Assembly: GCF_000428945.1 (NCBI RefSeq)
Contig: NZ_AUAX01000020.1
Coordinates: 124,001-188,000 of the forward strand
From: Hamadaea tsunoensis DSM 44101
Lineage (GTDB): Bacteria; Actinomycetota; Actinomycetes; Mycobacteriales; Micromonosporaceae
Reading direction: 5' to 3'
Length of the DNA: 64,000 bases
Shown here piece by piece: positions 28,621 to 38,864 of this stretch (within the stretch, counting starts at the first letter, position 1; the number at the start of each line of letters is the position of its first letter). The position numbers and the translations under genes are program-made. The notes under the pieces were generated by a model. The model had not been told where the DNA came from. It did not search any database and saw nothing but the letters and a program-made list of their open reading frames with translations.

Positions 28621-29721
28621 TCAGAGGGTCCCGCCGACACGCGCCGCGAGGTTGCGGACGCCGATACCGAGGCGGGTCTTCGGCACGATCAGGCCCGCCG
28701 CGCGGGAAACGTTGCGCTGCTTGGGTTCCACGAGCTTGCGGTGCTCGGTCTCGTACCGCGCGAACGCGACGTCGTGGGGAGCCTCGGCCAGCGTGGCCGC
28801 CAGCGTGTACCCCGCGGACATCGCCAGGCTCGACCCCTCGCCGAACAGCGACAGGCACGCCGCCGCGTCGCCGACGAGCGCCACCCGGCCGGTCGACCAC
28901 GCCGGGAGGCGTACCTGGCTGACGGAGTCGAAGTAGAGGTCCGTCGCCGTGCGTACGCGGTCCAGCAGTTCCGGTACGCGCCAGCCGATCCCCGCGTACG
29001 CGTCGAGGACGATCTTCTTGTGCTGGTCCATGTCGCGGTGGTCGAAGCCGGGGATGGCCGGACCGCGGAAGATGAAGGCGGCCAGGGCGTCGCCGTTGGC
29101 CGGGTGGATGGACAGCAGCCGGCCGGGCGTGTTGTACATGAGGATCTCGTCGGGTTCGCGGGCCGGTTCGCCGAGCGGCAGCGTGGCCACGTAGACGCCC
29201 ATGTGCCGGACGAAGTCCGCCTCCGGCCCGAACACCAGCCGCCGCGTCGTCGAGTGCAGCCCGTCCGCCCCGATCACCAGGTCGAACCGGCGCGGCCCGG
29301 CCCGGTCGAAGGTGACGTCCACGCCGCCCTCGTCCTGGTGCAGTCCGGTGATCGTCTCGTCGAACAGGAACTCGGCGTGGTCGCGGGCCGCCGCGTACAG
29401 GACCGAGGCCAGCTCGCCGCGCGGCAGCTCGACCTCCTGCGAGCCGGCCCGCTGCGCCCCCATCGGTACGCGGGCCAGCGGCTTTCCGTCGATCCCGAGG
29501 ACGCGCATCGCCTTGGCCCGCGTCTGGTGCTCCCGCAGCGCGGGCAGGATGCCCATCTGCTCGGCGACGGGGAAGGCGGGGCCGCGGACGTCGACGGGGT
29601 TGCCGCTGGAGCGCAGGCCCTGCGAACGCTCCACCACGGTGGGCCGGAAACCGTTGCGAGCCAGCCAGTACGCGAGCGTCGGGCCGGCCACGCCGGCCCC
29701 GGAGATCAGGATGTCGGTCAT
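28621..29721 (-). CDS. FAD-dependent monooxygenase (PHBH-like)
   Basis: 366 aa from ATG 29721. FAD binding: ILISGAGVAGPTLAYWLARNG (GxGxxG at residues 8-13), VVERS with the ribose-binding Glu, and GRVALVGDAAACLS (GD motif, flavin phosphate) near 285. The middle DLVIGADGLHSTTRR is the DG motif of class A flavoprotein hydroxylases. It is a single-component aromatic or polyketide-type hydroxylase. The divergent TetR gene 76 bases away probably represses it. Its minus-strand -10 TATTGT lies 7 bases before the ATG (leaderless). Confidence 0.9.
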   Translation of the reverse strand: MTDILISGAGVAGPTLAYWLARNGFRPTVVERSQGLRSSGNPVDVRGPAFPVAEQMGILPALREHQTRAKAMRVLGIDGKPLARVPMGAQRAGSQEVELPRGELASVLYAAARDHAEFLFDETITGLHQDEGGVDVTFDRAGPRRFDLVIGADGLHSTTRRLVFGPEADFVRHMGVYVATLPLGEPAREPDEILMYNTPGRLLSIHPANGDALAAFIFRGPAIPGFDHRDMDQHKKIVLDAYAGIGWRVPELLDRVRTATDLYFDSVSQVRLPAWSTGRVALVGDAAACLSLFGEGSSLAMSAGYTLAATLAEAPHDVAFARYETEHRKLVEPKQRNVSRAAGLIVPKTRLGIGVRNLAARVGGTL

Positions 29722-29728
29722 GCCGTCG

Positions 29729-29790
29729 ACAATAACTGCATCGAGTGCAGAATTGCAACAAGTGCAGCTCGGCATTGGCTGCCGTATACT
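29729..29790. promoter_or_regulatory. Divergent leaderless promoters with four TGCA boxes (probable TetR operator)
   Basis: TGCA occurs at 29737, 29746, 29754 and 29763, forming two TGCA-N5-TGCA units 17 bases apart. The left unit extends to CTGCA-TCGAG-TGCAG (29736-29750). Minus -10 TATTGT (29729-29734) ends 7 bases before the monooxygenase ATG; TTGCAA at 29753-29758 (minus strand) is its possible -35. Plus -10 TATACT (29785-29790) ends 7 bases before the TetR ATG. Binding here would block both promoters. Confidence 0.6.
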
Positions 29791-29797
29791 CCTCGGC

Positions 29798-30397
29798 ATG
29801 TCCCTTCGTGACCGCAAGCGCGTACGCACCCGGCAGGCGATCGTCGAGGCCGCCACCGAACTGTTCGAGAAGCGCGGTTACGACGAGACGACCGTCGCCG
29901 AGATCGCCGCGGCGGCCGAGATCGGCACGCGTACCTTCTTCAGCTACTTCACCAGCAAGGAAGAGGTCATGTTCGCCGAGAGCGACGCCCGGGTGGTCGC
30001 CGCGATCAAGGCCATCGCCGACCGGGCCCCGGACGAGCCGCCGGCCTCCGTGCTGCTGCGGGCGCTGCGCACGGTCGGCGAGGACAGCGACGACATGGGC
30101 AGCCGGATGGCCGCGCTCCGGGTCCGCTTCCTGCGTACCGTCCCGGCCGTGCGGGGGCGCGCCGCCCAGATCCAGTTCGACGCACAACGGGAGATCGCCC
30201 GGCATCTCGCGGCCGCGTACCCGGGTGAGCTGACGGAGGTCCAGGCGGGCGCGCTCACGGGTGCCTTCGTCGGAGCGGTCACCGGGGCACTGGCGGTGCT
30301 CCTCGACGACCTGTCCGAACAGGACGATCCGGCCGCGGTCCAAGCCGCCGTACGCGAGGCCACCGACATCGCGCTCGCCGTCTACCTGAAACCGTAA
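29798..30397 (+). CDS. TetR/AcrR-family repressor
   Basis: 199 aa from ATG 29798. N-terminal TetR helix-turn-helix: RVRTRQAIVEAATELFEKRGYDETTVAEIAAAAEIGTRTFFSYFTSKEEVMF (residues 9-60). The ligand-binding C-terminal domain is all-helical and unassigned. It is divergent from the FAD monooxygenase, the usual arrangement for a local repressor whose ligand is a substrate of the oxygenase. The transcript appears leaderless. Confidence 0.92.
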   Translation: MSLRDRKRVRTRQAIVEAATELFEKRGYDETTVAEIAAAAEIGTRTFFSYFTSKEEVMFAESDARVVAAIKAIADRAPDEPPASVLLRALRTVGEDSDDMGSRMAALRVRFLRTVPAVRGRAAQIQFDAQREIARHLAAAYPGELTEVQAGALTGAFVGAVTGALAVLLDDLSEQDDPAAVQAAVREATDIALAVYLKP

Positions 30398-30694
30398 TCA
30401 ATTCAAGATCAATTTCATGTCCCGGGTTCGTCGATCTCACCTCCGCTCCTCGCGCGGGAGACCGTTCCGGCCCTGGGGGGCCTCCACTGCCAGGTGAGTG
30501 GGGCGAAGCATCTGTCACCGCGGCTCGGTCACCGTTTCACCCCTCGCCCCGGCCTTTGTCGCGACTGTCCGATATGGCGCGTTCCGATGTGGATGCTCGC
30601 GGGGCAGCGGGGACGGACCGGGTCGGCCTACCATCGAGCACACGGGGGCATCAGCCCAGCGGCCTAGGACGCTTCAGGGGATGTGAGCGGCGCG
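30398..30694. other. Intergenic stretch, no gene recognised
   Basis: About 300 bases between the TetR gene and a small membrane protein gene. A short open frame at 30498-30686 has Arg/Gly/Cys-rich coding that looks random. The first ~60 bases after the TetR stop are AT-richer than the surroundings. No convincing promoter or terminator is visible. Confidence 0.5.
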
Positions 30695-31015
30695 ATGGAT
30701 CCGGCACGGTCGCTGGGAGGCTTCGTCGGAGCGGTCCTGTGCTTCGTCTTCGCCGCCGCGGCGCTGACCGGCATCGTCTACAAGGCGATCGAGGCGTTCC
30801 GGCCGAAGCGGTCGTTCCAGGGACCGCTGTACCCGACCGACTTCACGCCGCGCCCGGGACCGACCGCGGGGCAGGGGAGCTCCGCCGGGCCGCAGCAGGT
30901 CACGCCGGTCTACCAGGCGCCGCCCCCGCCGCCGGGTCAGCCGATGCCGCCGCCGCCACCGGTGTCCGGGCCGCCCGTGCCGCCGCCGTCGGGCTGGAGA
31001 CCGCCCGGCGCCTGA
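30695..31015 (+). CDS. Small membrane protein with proline-rich tail
   Basis: About 106 aa from ATG 30695; GTG 30683 is the alternative, and CAGGGG at 30675-30680 suits neither perfectly. One membrane helix (LGGFVGAVLCFVFAAAALTGIVY) is followed by a basic segment and a ~60-residue tail rich in Pro, Gly and Gln. Such tails are common in actinobacterial cell-envelope proteins. Function unknown. Convergent with the next gene. Confidence 0.6.
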   Translation: MDPARSLGGFVGAVLCFVFAAAALTGIVYKAIEAFRPKRSFQGPLYPTDFTPRPGPTAGQGSSAGPQQVTPVYQAPPPPPGQPMPPPPPVSGPPVPPPSGWRPPGA

Positions 31016-31031
31016 GCACGTGCGACTCGCG

Positions 31032-31544
31032 TCAGGAGGCGTACTCCGCGTCGCAGACGATCGTGGCGCCGTAGTCGGCCACACGCTGCTGGAGCACCTG
31101 GATCCGGTCCACGCCGGGCAGGTGGCGGACCTTCGCGTACCCGGTGCAGTCGAACAGGCGGCCCTTGGTCTGCAGGGTGAACGACTCCGGCAGGCTGTCG
31201 GCGGTGGTGCCCTTCAACAGGTCGGGGAAGTCCTTCGCGCGCTCCTGGAAGATACGCCAGGCGTCGTCCCGGCTGACGAAGGTGATGTCGCCGGTGGGGT
31301 CGAAGGACGGCAGCGCCGCCCGGATGCTCGCCTTCTGGTCGGCGGTCACGTCGTGGGTGAGGTAGACGAAGACGGAGAAGCGGTGCACCGGCTGGCCCGG
31401 CAGGCCGGTGAGGGAAAGGATCCCGGTCGCGGCGGCCGCTCCGACCAGCATCGCCACGACGGCGACGGCCGCGATCCTCAGCCGGCCACGCGGGCTCGGC
31501 TGCTCGGCGGGTTCGGGGGCGGGGAGCGTGGCGAGATCGGTCAC
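31032..31544 (-). CDS. Stand-alone FtsX extracellular-domain protein
   Basis: 170 aa from ATG 31544. A short cytoplasmic segment and one membrane helix (RIAAVAVVAMLVGAAAATGIL) precede a ~110-residue extracellular domain. That domain has VFVYLTHDVTADQKASIRAALPSFDP, ITFVSRDDAWRIFQERAKDFPDLLKG and LPESFTLQTK, which match the extracellular loop of the cell-division permease FtsX that activates peptidoglycan hydrolases. The three remaining FtsX membrane helices and FtsE are absent here. Two Cys (FDCTGY, IVCDAEY) may pair. It may regulate a wall hydrolase independently of FtsEX. Confidence 0.75.
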   Translation of the reverse strand: MTDLATLPAPEPAEQPSPRGRLRIAAVAVVAMLVGAAAATGILSLTGLPGQPVHRFSVFVYLTHDVTADQKASIRAALPSFDPTGDITFVSRDDAWRIFQERAKDFPDLLKGTTADSLPESFTLQTKGRLFDCTGYAKVRHLPGVDRIQVLQQRVADYGATIVCDAEYAS

Positions 31545-31634
31545 GGGACGTGAGATTAGCAGTCCGCTGCCGCCCGCGTGGCCCGATGAAAACGGCCCGG
31601 ACCACCAGGGTCCGGGCCGCTGAGCGCGGACCGG

Positions 31635-33077
31635 TCAGCCGACGGCCACGGCCACCCGGTTCGGGCTGCCTTCGCGTTCGAGTGCCCGCAGGATGTCCTC
31701 GACCCGCGCCTTGGCGTCGCCGAACAGCATCTGCGTGTTGTCGCGGAAGAACAGCGGATTCTGTACGCCGGCGTACCCGGCCGCCATCGAGCGCTTGAAC
31801 ACGATGACGTCGGCCGCGTCCCACACGTGCAGGACGGGCATGCCGGCGATGGGGCTGCCGGGGTCGGCCGCGGCCGGGTTGACGGTGTCGTTGGCCCCGA
31901 TGACGAGGACGACGGACGTGTCGGCGAAGTCCTCGTTGATCTCGTCCATCTCCAGGACGATGTCGTAGGGGACGTTGGCCTCGGCGAGCAGCACGTTCAT
32001 GTGCCCGGGCAGGCGGCCGGCGACGGGGTGGATGCCGAAGCGCACGTTGACGCCCCGGTCGCGCAGCCGCCGCGTCAGTTCGGCGATCGGGTACTGGGCC
32101 TGCGCGACGGCCATGCCGTAGCCGGGCGTGATGATGACCGAACTCGCCTCGCTGAGCAGTCCCGCGACCTCCTCGGCGGTCGCTTCGCGGTGCGTACCGT
32201 AGTCCTTGTCGTCGGTGGTGGGGGCCTCGATGCCGAAGCCGCCGGCGATGACGGAGATGAACGAGCGGTTCATCGCCTGGCACATGATGTAGGACAGGTA
32301 CGCGCCGGACGAGCCGACGAGCGCGCCGGTGACGATGAGCAGGTTGTTGTCGAGCAGGAAGCCCGACGCGGCGGCCGCCCAGCCGGAGTAGCTGTTGAGC
32401 ATGGACACGACGACGGGCATGTCGCCGCCGCCGATGGAGGCGACGAGGTGCCAGCCGAGCGCGAGGGCGAGCGCGGTGACCGCGATGAGCAGGCCCAGGC
32501 TGGGGTGGATCACGAAGAACACGGTCAGTACGCCGAACGCCACCAGCGCGCCGATGTTGAGCAGGTTCTTGCCGGGCAGCATGAGCGGGCTGGAGCTGAT
32601 CCGGGCGGACAGCTTGAGGTTGGCCACGATGGAGCCGGTGAAGGTGACGGCGCCGATGAAGATGCCGACGAACACCTCGCCGTGGTGGATGCGCAGCAGC
32701 GAGCCGGTCATCTCGGCGGTGGCCGGGTGGGCCTCGACTTCGAGGTAGCCGTTCCAGCCGACGAGGACGGCGGCGAGGCCGACGAAGCTGTGCAGGATCG
32801 CGATCAGCTCGGGCATGCCGGTCATCTTGACGACGCGGGCGCGCCACAGGCCGATGCCGCCGCCGATGACGACGGCGAGGGCGAGCAGCGCGCCGCCGGC
32901 GGTGGAGATGCTGCGGGTGGCCAGGGCGATGGTGGCGGCGAGGGCGATGGCCATGCCGGCGATGCCGAAGACGACGCCGGAGCGCGAGCTCTCGTGCCTG
33001 GACAGGCCGGCCAGGCTGAGGATGAACAGCAGGGCCGCGACGATGTACGCCGCCTGTGCGGCGGTGGTGGCGGTCAT
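31635..33077 (-). CDS. pntB: NAD(P) transhydrogenase subunit beta
   Basis: 480 aa from ATG 33077, typical PntB length. About eight to nine membrane helices fill the first ~270 residues. The C-terminal NADP(H)-binding domain III follows, with [59 protein letters not shown] and [18 protein letters not shown], all hallmark motifs. With PntA it couples proton entry to hydride transfer from NADH to NADP+, supplying NADPH. It begins 5 bases after the pntA stop, so the two form an operon. Confidence 0.97.
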   Translation of the reverse strand: MTATTAAQAAYIVAALLFILSLAGLSRHESSRSGVVFGIAGMAIALAATIALATRSISTAGGALLALAVVIGGGIGLWRARVVKMTGMPELIAILHSFVGLAAVLVGWNGYLEVEAHPATAEMTGSLLRIHHGEVFVGIFIGAVTFTGSIVANLKLSARISSSPLMLPGKNLLNIGALVAFGVLTVFFVIHPSLGLLIAVTALALALGWHLVASIGGGDMPVVVSMLNSYSGWAAAASGFLLDNNLLIVTGALVGSSGAYLSYIMCQAMNRSFISVIAGGFGIEAPTTDDKDYGTHREATAEEVAGLLSEASSVIITPGYGMAVAQAQYPIAELTRRLRDRGVNVRFGIHPVAGRLPGHMNVLLAEANVPYDIVLEMDEINEDFADTSVVLVIGANDTVNPAAADPGSPIAGMPVLHVWDAADVIVFKRSMAAGYAGVQNPLFFRDNTQMLFGDAKARVEDILRALEREGSPNRVAVAVG

Positions 33078-33082
33078 GGCGG

Positions 33083-34681
33083 TCAGCCCTTCGTGAACAT
33101 GCTGAGCATGCGGCGGGTCACGGCGAAACCGCCGAGGATGTTGATGCTCGCCAGCAGGATCGCGGCGAACGACAGGGCGGTGACGACGGCGTCGCCGTGG
33201 CCGATCTGCAGCAGGGCCCCGACGACGATGATGCCGGAGATCGCGTTGGTGACCGACATCAGCGGCGTGTGCAGCGCGTGGTGCACCTTGCCGACGACGT
33301 AGTAACCGATGACGACCGCGAGCGCGAACACCGTGAAGTTGCCGATGAACTGGTTCGGGGCGAACGCGGTCACGCCGAACAGCGCGGCCGCGGTCACGCC
33401 GACGACCGTGTAGGTGCGGCCGGGACGGCGTACGGGTGCGGCGGCGGGGGCCGGTGCGGCGACCGGGGTCGCGGCGGCCGCCGGGGTGGCGGAGACCTGG
33501 ACGGGCGGCGGCGGCCACAGCAGCTCGCCGGCGTGCACGACGGTCATGCCGCGCTGGACGGCGTCGTCGAGGTCGAGCCCGATCCGGCCGTCCTTGGCGG
33601 GGGTGAGCAGCTTGAGCAGGTTGACGACGTTGGTGCCGTACAGCTGCGAGGCCTGGCTCGGCAGCCGGGCCGGCAGGTCGGTGTAGCCGATGATGGTCAC
33701 GCCGTTGTCGGTGACGACGACCTGCCCGGCGACCGAGCCCGCGACGTTGCCGCCCTGGGCGGCCGCCATGTCCACGATGACGCTGCCGGGCTTCATGTCG
33801 GCCACGTGCTCCGCGGTCAGCAGCCGCGGCGCGGGCCGGCCGGGGATCAGCGCGGTCGTGATGATGATGTCGACGTCGGGCGCCTGCTCGGCGTAGATCT
33901 CGGCGGCCCGCTTGTTGTACGCGTCCGACGTGGCCTTCGCGTACCCGTCGGTGCCGACCTCCTGGGCGACCTCGACGGCGAGGAATTCGCCGCCGAGCGA
34001 GCGGACCTGCTCGCCGACCTCGGGGCGGGGGTCGGTGGCGCGGACGATCGCGCCGAGGCTCTTGGCCGCGCCGACGGCGGCGAGCCCGGCGACGCCGGCC
34101 CCGGCGATGAGCACCTTGGCGGGCGGGACCTTGCCGGCGGCGGTCACCTGGCCGTTGAAGAACCGGCCGAAGGCGTGGGCGGCCTCGACGACGGCCCGGT
34201 AGCCGGCGATGTTGGCCATGGAGCTGAGCACGTCCATCGACTGCGCGCGGGAGATGCGGGGGACGGCGTCCATCGCGAGCACGGTGACCGGCCGGGCGGC
34301 GAGGTTCTGGACGAGTTCGGGGTTCAGCGCGGGGCTGATCAGGCTGATCAGGGTCTGCCCGGTGCCGAGCCGCTGGACCTCGGGATCCGAGGGCGCGTTT
34401 ATCTTGATGACGACGTCGGCCTGCCAGCAGTCGCGCTGGGGGGCGATCTTCGCGCCGGCTTCGGCGTACGCCTCGTCGGGGAAGTTCGCCTTCGCACCCG
34501 CGCCGGCTTCGACCAGCACTTCGTAGCCGAGACCGGTGAGCTGGCGTACGGTCGCCGGGGTCGCGGCGACCCGGGTCTCGCCCGCGAGTGACTCGGCCAC
34601 GACGCCGAGTCGCTGCCCGGTGGCCGGGACCGCGCCGGGCTGGGCGCCTTCCGGCTGGTCGGCGCTTTCTACCTGATCCAC
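33083..34681 (-). CDS. pntA: NAD(P) transhydrogenase subunit alpha
   Basis: 532 aa. GTG 34681 was chosen because GGGAG lies 5 bases upstream; the open frame continues further, into the kinase gene. The N-terminal NAD-binding domain I includes [70 protein letters not shown] and a long Pro/Ala-rich hinge after about residue 385. Three to four membrane helices at the C-terminus (residues ~425-520) show it is the fused form, not split PntA1/PntA2. It precedes pntB by 5 bases. Confidence 0.97.
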   Translation of the reverse strand: MDQVESADQPEGAQPGAVPATGQRLGVVAESLAGETRVAATPATVRQLTGLGYEVLVEAGAGAKANFPDEAYAEAGAKIAPQRDCWQADVVIKINAPSDPEVQRLGTGQTLISLISPALNPELVQNLAARPVTVLAMDAVPRISRAQSMDVLSSMANIAGYRAVVEAAHAFGRFFNGQVTAAGKVPPAKVLIAGAGVAGLAAVGAAKSLGAIVRATDPRPEVGEQVRSLGGEFLAVEVAQEVGTDGYAKATSDAYNKRAAEIYAEQAPDVDIIITTALIPGRPAPRLLTAEHVADMKPGSVIVDMAAAQGGNVAGSVAGQVVVTDNGVTIIGYTDLPARLPSQASQLYGTNVVNLLKLLTPAKDGRIGLDLDDAVQRGMTVVHAGELLWPPPPVQVSATPAAAATPVAAPAPAAAPVRRPGRTYTVVGVTAAALFGVTAFAPNQFIGNFTVFALAVVIGYYVVGKVHHALHTPLMSVTNAISGIIVVGALLQIGHGDAVVTALSFAAILLASINILGGFAVTRRMLSMFTKG

Positions 34682-34869
34682 GTGCACTCCCGGTGATAGA
34701 GGGACTACGCAACAGTAGCGATCGTGAATACCGTGCACGTTCCCCGGGGGCGGGGTGCGTCCAACTGGTGATCCATGGTGCGGTAGCAGGTGCTTGGAGC
34801 GGAACCCGTGCGAGCCCCTCAAAGATGTGATCTGGTCGGCGCGTCCCACCGCTTGGACGTGGCTCAAGA

Positions 34870-36477
34870 TTATGCCGGAAGCTCCACAGTAAACACCGTT
34901 CCGGCGCCCTCGCTGCTCACGACACTCATCGTGCCATCGTGGGCGGTGACGATCTCGCGGGCGATGGCCAGGCCGAGGCCGCTGCCGCCGGTCGACCGGG
35001 CCCGGGCGGCGTCGGCGCGCCAGAACCGGTCGAACACGTGCGGCAGGTCGGCGGCGGCGATGCCCCGGCCGGTGTCGGCGACCTCGACGATCGCCCGCCC
35101 GCCGGCCGGGCGTACGCCGATCGTGATGGTGCCGCCGTCGGGTGTGGCGGCGACCGCGTTGCGTACCAGGTTGCCGAGCACCTGGCGGAGCCGGTCGGGG
35201 TCGCCGGGCACGGTCAGCGGGACGGCCTCGACGCGTACGCGTACGCCGGCGGTCTCGGCCTGGGGGAGGAAGGCGGCGCGGGTGGTCTCGGCGAGGTCGG
35301 CGAGGTCGACGGCCGCCCGGTGGTACGCGAGCGCGCCCGCCTCGGCCAGCGCCAGCTCCTGCAGGTCGTCGACGATCCGTTGCTGCAGCAGCGTTTCCTC
35401 GTGCAGGGACGCGAACAGTTCGGGCGTCGGCGGGATCACGCCGTCGGCGAGGGCCTCCAGATAGCCGCGCAGGTTGGCCAGGGGCGTACGCAGCTCGTGC
35501 GCGACGTCGCCGATGAGCCGCCGCTGCTGTTCCCGGCTGCGCGACAGCGACTCGGCCATCCGGTTGAAGGTACGCGCCAGCTCGCCCAGCTCGTCGCGTC
35601 CGTTCTCCGGTACGCGGGCGGCCGCCGAGCCGGCACCGAGCCGCCGGGAAGCCTCGGTCAGCGCGCCGATCGGGCGCAGGACGCGCCGGCTGAGCAGGAA
35701 TCCGGCGAGGATGGCGGCGATCGTGACGGCCCCGGCGGCCACCGCGATCGAGCCGGTGGACAACTGGTGGGTGGGCTCGTCGCGTACGCCGAGGTAGAGG
35801 TGCAGCTGGGGTGGCGCGGCGGGGGAGATGGCGTCGGCGAAAAGGCCGCGCAGGCAGCCGGCGGGATCGGTGGCGCGCAGGCATTGCTTGCCGCGGTCGG
35901 CGGCGGCGGGGTTGGTGACCGGCGTGTTGGGGAAGGCGCAGCCGGCCCCGGTGGCGGCGACCGGGTCGACCGGTACCACCAGGGCGAATCCCTTGGCGGG
36001 GACCGCCTGCGCGGGGATGCGGGCCTGGCTGAGGCAGGCCGCGTACCGCTGGTTGCGGGTGTACGCGTCGACCGCGCCGAGGGTGAACATCATCCGGTTG
36101 TAGTCGTCGTGGACGAGCCCGAAGTCGATGACCGGCCGGGCGTCCACCGGGGACGAGGTGGCCGGGGCGGGCCGGGCGGCGTGCCCGGCGAGCAGGTCGG
36201 AGTCGGCCAGCACGGTGTCGGTGCCGGTCGTGACGCGGACCCGCTGGCCGAGCGAGCGGGCGAGGTCGGACACGACCGCCTCGACGCCCTGCCAGCCTCC
36301 GTGCAGGTGCCCGTACGCGGCGAGCCGGGTGCTCGCCTCGGTGACGTCGTGCTGGCTGGCGACGACCGAGGCGGTGAGGTCCTTGCCGGCCTGGCGGAGC
36401 GTGAGCCACGCGGTCGCGGCCGACGAGGTCGCGACCAGGAACACGATGAGCAGCAGGACGCGCAGCCGGAAGCTCAC
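34870..36477 (-). CDS. Sensor histidine kinase
   Basis: 535 aa from GTG 36477. TM1 is residues ~5-25. A ~210-residue extracellular sensor with four Cys follows, then TM2 (~243-265) and HAMP ([20 protein letters not shown]). HisKA comes next with [23 protein letters not shown] (phosphorylated His near 327), then HATPase_c: [37 protein letters not shown]. It overlaps the response-regulator gene by 4 bases (ATGA-type overlap), so the two are coupled. The signal is unknown; the cognate targets are probably the divergent lipoprotein/ABC genes. Confidence 0.95.
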   Translation of the reverse strand: MSFRLRVLLLIVFLVATSSAATAWLTLRQAGKDLTASVVASQHDVTEASTRLAAYGHLHGGWQGVEAVVSDLARSLGQRVRVTTGTDTVLADSDLLAGHAARPAPATSSPVDARPVIDFGLVHDDYNRMMFTLGAVDAYTRNQRYAACLSQARIPAQAVPAKGFALVVPVDPVAATGAGCAFPNTPVTNPAAADRGKQCLRATDPAGCLRGLFADAISPAAPPQLHLYLGVRDEPTHQLSTGSIAVAAGAVTIAAILAGFLLSRRVLRPIGALTEASRRLGAGSAAARVPENGRDELGELARTFNRMAESLSRSREQQRRLIGDVAHELRTPLANLRGYLEALADGVIPPTPELFASLHEETLLQQRIVDDLQELALAEAGALAYHRAAVDLADLAETTRAAFLPQAETAGVRVRVEAVPLTVPGDPDRLRQVLGNLVRNAVAATPDGGTITIGVRPAGGRAIVEVADTGRGIAAADLPHVFDRFWRADAARARSTGGSGLGLAIAREIVTAHDGTMSVVSSEGAGTVFTVELPA

Positions 36478-37163
36478 GACGGCTCGCCCATCCGGTAGCC
36501 GCGGCCGTATACGGTCTGCACGTAGCGGGGCTCGGCCGGGTCGTCCTCGATCTTGCGGCGCAGGTTCATCACGTGCGCGTCGACCGTGCGCTCCTCGACG
36601 TGGTGGTCGAAGCCGAACGCGCGGTCGATGATCTGTGCGCGGGTGAAGGCCCGGCCGGGTTCGGCGGCCAGGGTCTGCAGGATGCCGAACTCCTTGGCGG
36701 TGACGGTGACCGCGCGGCCGGCGACGCGTACCTCGAACCGGCCGGTGTCGACGGTCAGGTCGCCGACGGTCAGCACGTCGGCCTCACCCGACGGGATCCG
36801 GCCGGACCGGCGCAGCAGCGCGCGTACGCGAGCCGTCAGCTCCCGCGGGCTGTAGGGCTTGGTCATGTAGTCGTCGGCGCCGATGTCGAGCCCGAGCAGC
36901 AGGTCGTCCTCGGTGCTGCGGGCGGTCAGCAGCAGGATCGGCACGGCGGACTCGGCGCGCAGGATGCGGCACACGTCCAGGCCGTCGACGAGCGGCATCA
37001 TCACGTCGAGGATCACCAGATCCGGCCGGTACGCGCGGCTGCGGTCCAGGGCCGCCCGGCCGTCGCCGACGACGAGGACGCTGTGGCCCTCGCGTTCGAG
37101 GTACACGCGCAGCAGGTCGGCCTGCTTGCGGTCGTCTTCGGCGATGAGCACCCGGGCGGTCAT
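36474..37163 (-). CDS. OmpR/PhoB-family response regulator
   Basis: 229 aa from ATG 37163. Receiver domain 1-118 (EDD acidic pocket, LVILDVMMP with the phosphoryl Asp near residue 52, [15 protein letters not shown]). Winged helix ~130-227 ([32 protein letters not shown] ... [18 protein letters not shown] ... TVYGRGYRM). It forms a two-component pair with the kinase downstream. TACTGT on the minus strand (37170-37175) lies 6 bases before the ATG with no ribosome site, suggesting leaderless transcription. Confidence 0.96.
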   Translation of the reverse strand: MTARVLIAEDDRKQADLLRVYLEREGHSVLVVGDGRAALDRSRAYRPDLVILDVMMPLVDGLDVCRILRAESAVPILLLTARSTEDDLLLGLDIGADDYMTKPYSPRELTARVRALLRRSGRIPSGEADVLTVGDLTVDTGRFEVRVAGRAVTVTAKEFGILQTLAAEPGRAFTRAQIIDRAFGFDHHVEERTVDAHVMNLRRKIEDDPAEPRYVQTVYGRGYRMGEPS

Positions 37164-37169
37164 GCCGCC

Positions 37170-37175
37170 ACAGTA
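37170..37175 (-). promoter_or_regulatory. Predicted leaderless -10 box of the response-regulator operon
   Basis: Minus strand TACTGT (TANNNT), 6 bases before ATG 37163. A weak TTCACC at 37194-37199 (minus strand) with an 18-base spacer could be the -35. Confidence 0.45.
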
Positions 37176-37232
37176 GGCCGCGCGGGTCGGCGGGGTGAAC
37201 CGGTCGGAACGCGGCCGGACGGGCAGTCCACA

Positions 37233-37270
37233 GGTTCTTCACGGGTTCTTCAAAGGGGGTTGCCTAGCGT
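37233..37270 (+). promoter_or_regulatory. Direct-repeat response-regulator box and -10 of the lipoprotein/ABC operon
   Basis: GGTTCTTCA occurs at 37233-37241 and again at 37244-37252, an 11-base period typical of OmpR/PhoB-family sites. TAGCGT at 37265-37270 is the -10, 8 bases before ATG 37279. The repeats cover the -35 position, the placement expected for activation by the adjacent response regulator. Confidence 0.55.
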
Positions 37271-37278
37271 CCTGGCCC

Positions 37279-37839
37279 ATGTCGAAGCGAACAGCTGTGC
37301 TCCTGCTTCTCGTGACCGCGCTCGGCGGTTGCGGCTCCCCGGCGGCGTCCCCGCGGATCGCGACCGCCGGCGGTACGCCGACCGCCTCGGCCGCACCGGC
37401 GGACGTGCTCGCCCAGTTCATCGAGGCGCAGCGGGCCTGGGTCGCGTGCCTGCGCGGCGAGGGGGTCAAGGTCGCCGATCCGGATCCGACCGGGGACGTG
37501 CACTTCGAGGGCGACCCGAAGGTGTTCAAGGTCGATCCGAAGTTCCAGCAGGCGCAGCGCAAATGCCAGAGCCTGAGCGTGCCGATGCCGATGGAACTGC
37601 TGCGGGCGCGGCTGCCGAAGCTGACGCCGGAGGAGATCGAGCGGGCGGGCCGCTATGCCAGGTGCATGCGTGAGAACGGCGCCCCCGACTTCCCCGATCC
37701 GGACCCCGACGGCTACTTCCTCGGCAGCGGCGACGGGAAGCCGGACTGGAACCAGGACACCCCGGGAGCGCTCAAAGCCACCGCGGCGTGCGAGTCGATC
37801 CAGCGCGGCTCCGCCTCACCCGTGCCGGCCCAAGGATGA
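37279..37839 (+). CDS. Lipoprotein of the ABC efflux operon
   Basis: 186 aa from ATG 37279. Signal peptide II with lipobox LGGC (Cys18), so it is membrane-anchored outside the cell. The mature part has repeated short motifs: [27 protein letters not shown] and later [25 protein letters not shown], each with a Cys and a D-P-D-P tract. This duplicated C-x-R-x-x-G-V/A pattern is common in actinobacterial lipoproteins next to MacAB-type pumps. Exact role unknown. ATGA overlap with the next gene. Confidence 0.85.
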   Translation: MSKRTAVLLLLVTALGGCGSPAASPRIATAGGTPTASAAPADVLAQFIEAQRAWVACLRGEGVKVADPDPTGDVHFEGDPKVFKVDPKFQQAQRKCQSLSVPMPMELLRARLPKLTPEEIERAGRYARCMRENGAPDFPDPDPDGYFLGSGDGKPDWNQDTPGALKATAACESIQRGSASPVPAQG

Positions 37840-38864
37840 GGCGCCGGACGATCCTCACCGGCGGCGGCCTGGTCGCCGTCGCCGGGGCCGCCGGCTGGGC
37901 CGCGTTCGGCCTCGGCGGCGGCACCGATCCCGCCGCGCCCGCGCCGGCCGCGTCGGTGGCCGGCGTGCCGGTCCGGCGGGAGACGCTCGTCCGGTCGGTC
38001 ACCGCGGACGGGCAGGTCGGGTTCGGCACGCCGCAACCGTTCGGTGTCAAGGCGGCCGGCACGGTCACCTGGCTCGCCCCCGAGGGCTCGACCGTCCGGC
38101 GTGGACAGACCGTCGCCCGGGTCGACGACCAGCCCGTCGTGCTGCTCTACGGGGTGCTGCCGGCGTACCGGGACCTCGCCGAGCCGGCCGAGGGCGCCGA
38201 CGTGGTCCAGCTGGAGACCAATCTGAAAGCCCTGGGCTACACCGGGTTCACCGCCGACCGCCGGCTCTCCGCGGCCACCACCGCCGCGATCAGGCGCTGG
38301 CAGCACGACCTCGGCCTGCCCGAGACCGGCTCCGTCGCCCTCGCCCGGGTCGTCTACGCGCCCGGTCCCGTGCGCATCGAACAGCATCTGGTACGCCTGG
38401 GCAGCCCGGCCCCGGCCGACATCGCCTCGGTCACCGGCACGGCGAAGATGGTCACCGCGTCCGTCCCGGCGGCCGAGGCCGGGTGGGCCAAGGCGGGCGT
38501 CGCCGTGACGATCGGCGCCGACGGGGCGGAGGTGGCCGGCACGGTGCAGGCCGTCACGCAACCGGCCGCCACCGCCGAATCGGGGGGCGGGCCGCCGGCC
38601 GTGACCGTCACGATCACGGTCGCCGACCAGGGCAAGCTGAGCCAGGACCGGGGCGCGGTCACCGTCCGGTACGCCGCCGAGCAGCGGCCGAACGTGCTGA
38701 CCGTCCCGGTGGCGGCGCTGCTGGCACTGTCGGAGGGCGGCTACGGCGTCGAGTTGAACAGCGGCGGGATCGTCGCGGTGAAGGTCGGCATGTTCGCCGG
38801 CGGCCGGGTCGAGATCTCCGGCTCCGGCATCGCCGAGAACGTCGTCGTGCGGGTGCCGCAATGA
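37836..38864 (+). CDS. Membrane-fusion-like protein with peptidoglycan-binding domain
   Basis: 342 aa from ATG 37836. A twin-Arg-like [21 protein letters not shown] start gives a signal or anchor. An HlyD-like beta/lipoyl segment ([31 protein letters not shown]) is interrupted by a peptidoglycan-binding-1 module at ~120-170 ([16 protein letters not shown] ... [18 protein letters not shown]). A beta-barrel region and VPVAALLAL follow. It is the periplasmic-adaptor-like partner of the MacB-type permease in Gram-positives. Overlaps both neighbours by 4 bases. Confidence 0.88.
   Translation: MRRRTILTGGGLVAVAGAAGWAAFGLGGGTDPAAPAPAASVAGVPVRRETLVRSVTADGQVGFGTPQPFGVKAAGTVTWLAPEGSTVRRGQTVARVDDQPVVLLYGVLPAYRDLAEPAEGADVVQLETNLKALGYTGFTADRRLSAATTAAIRRWQHDLGLPETGSVALARVVYAPGPVRIEQHLVRLGSPAPADIASVTGTAKMVTASVPAAEAGWAKAGVAVTIGADGAEVAGTVQAVTQPAATAESGGGPPAVTVTITVADQGKLSQDRGAVTVRYAAEQRPNVLTVPVAALLALSEGGYGVELNSGGIVAVKVGMFAGGRVEISGSGIAENVVVRVPQ

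Noticed and set aside
30498-30686. 62-codon ORF after the TetR gene
   Set aside because: No ribosome site, random-looking Cys/Arg/Gly composition, no conserved feature.
31827-34591. Plus-strand frames over pntAB
   Set aside because: Antisense shadows; pntA and pntB have every family motif on the minus strand.
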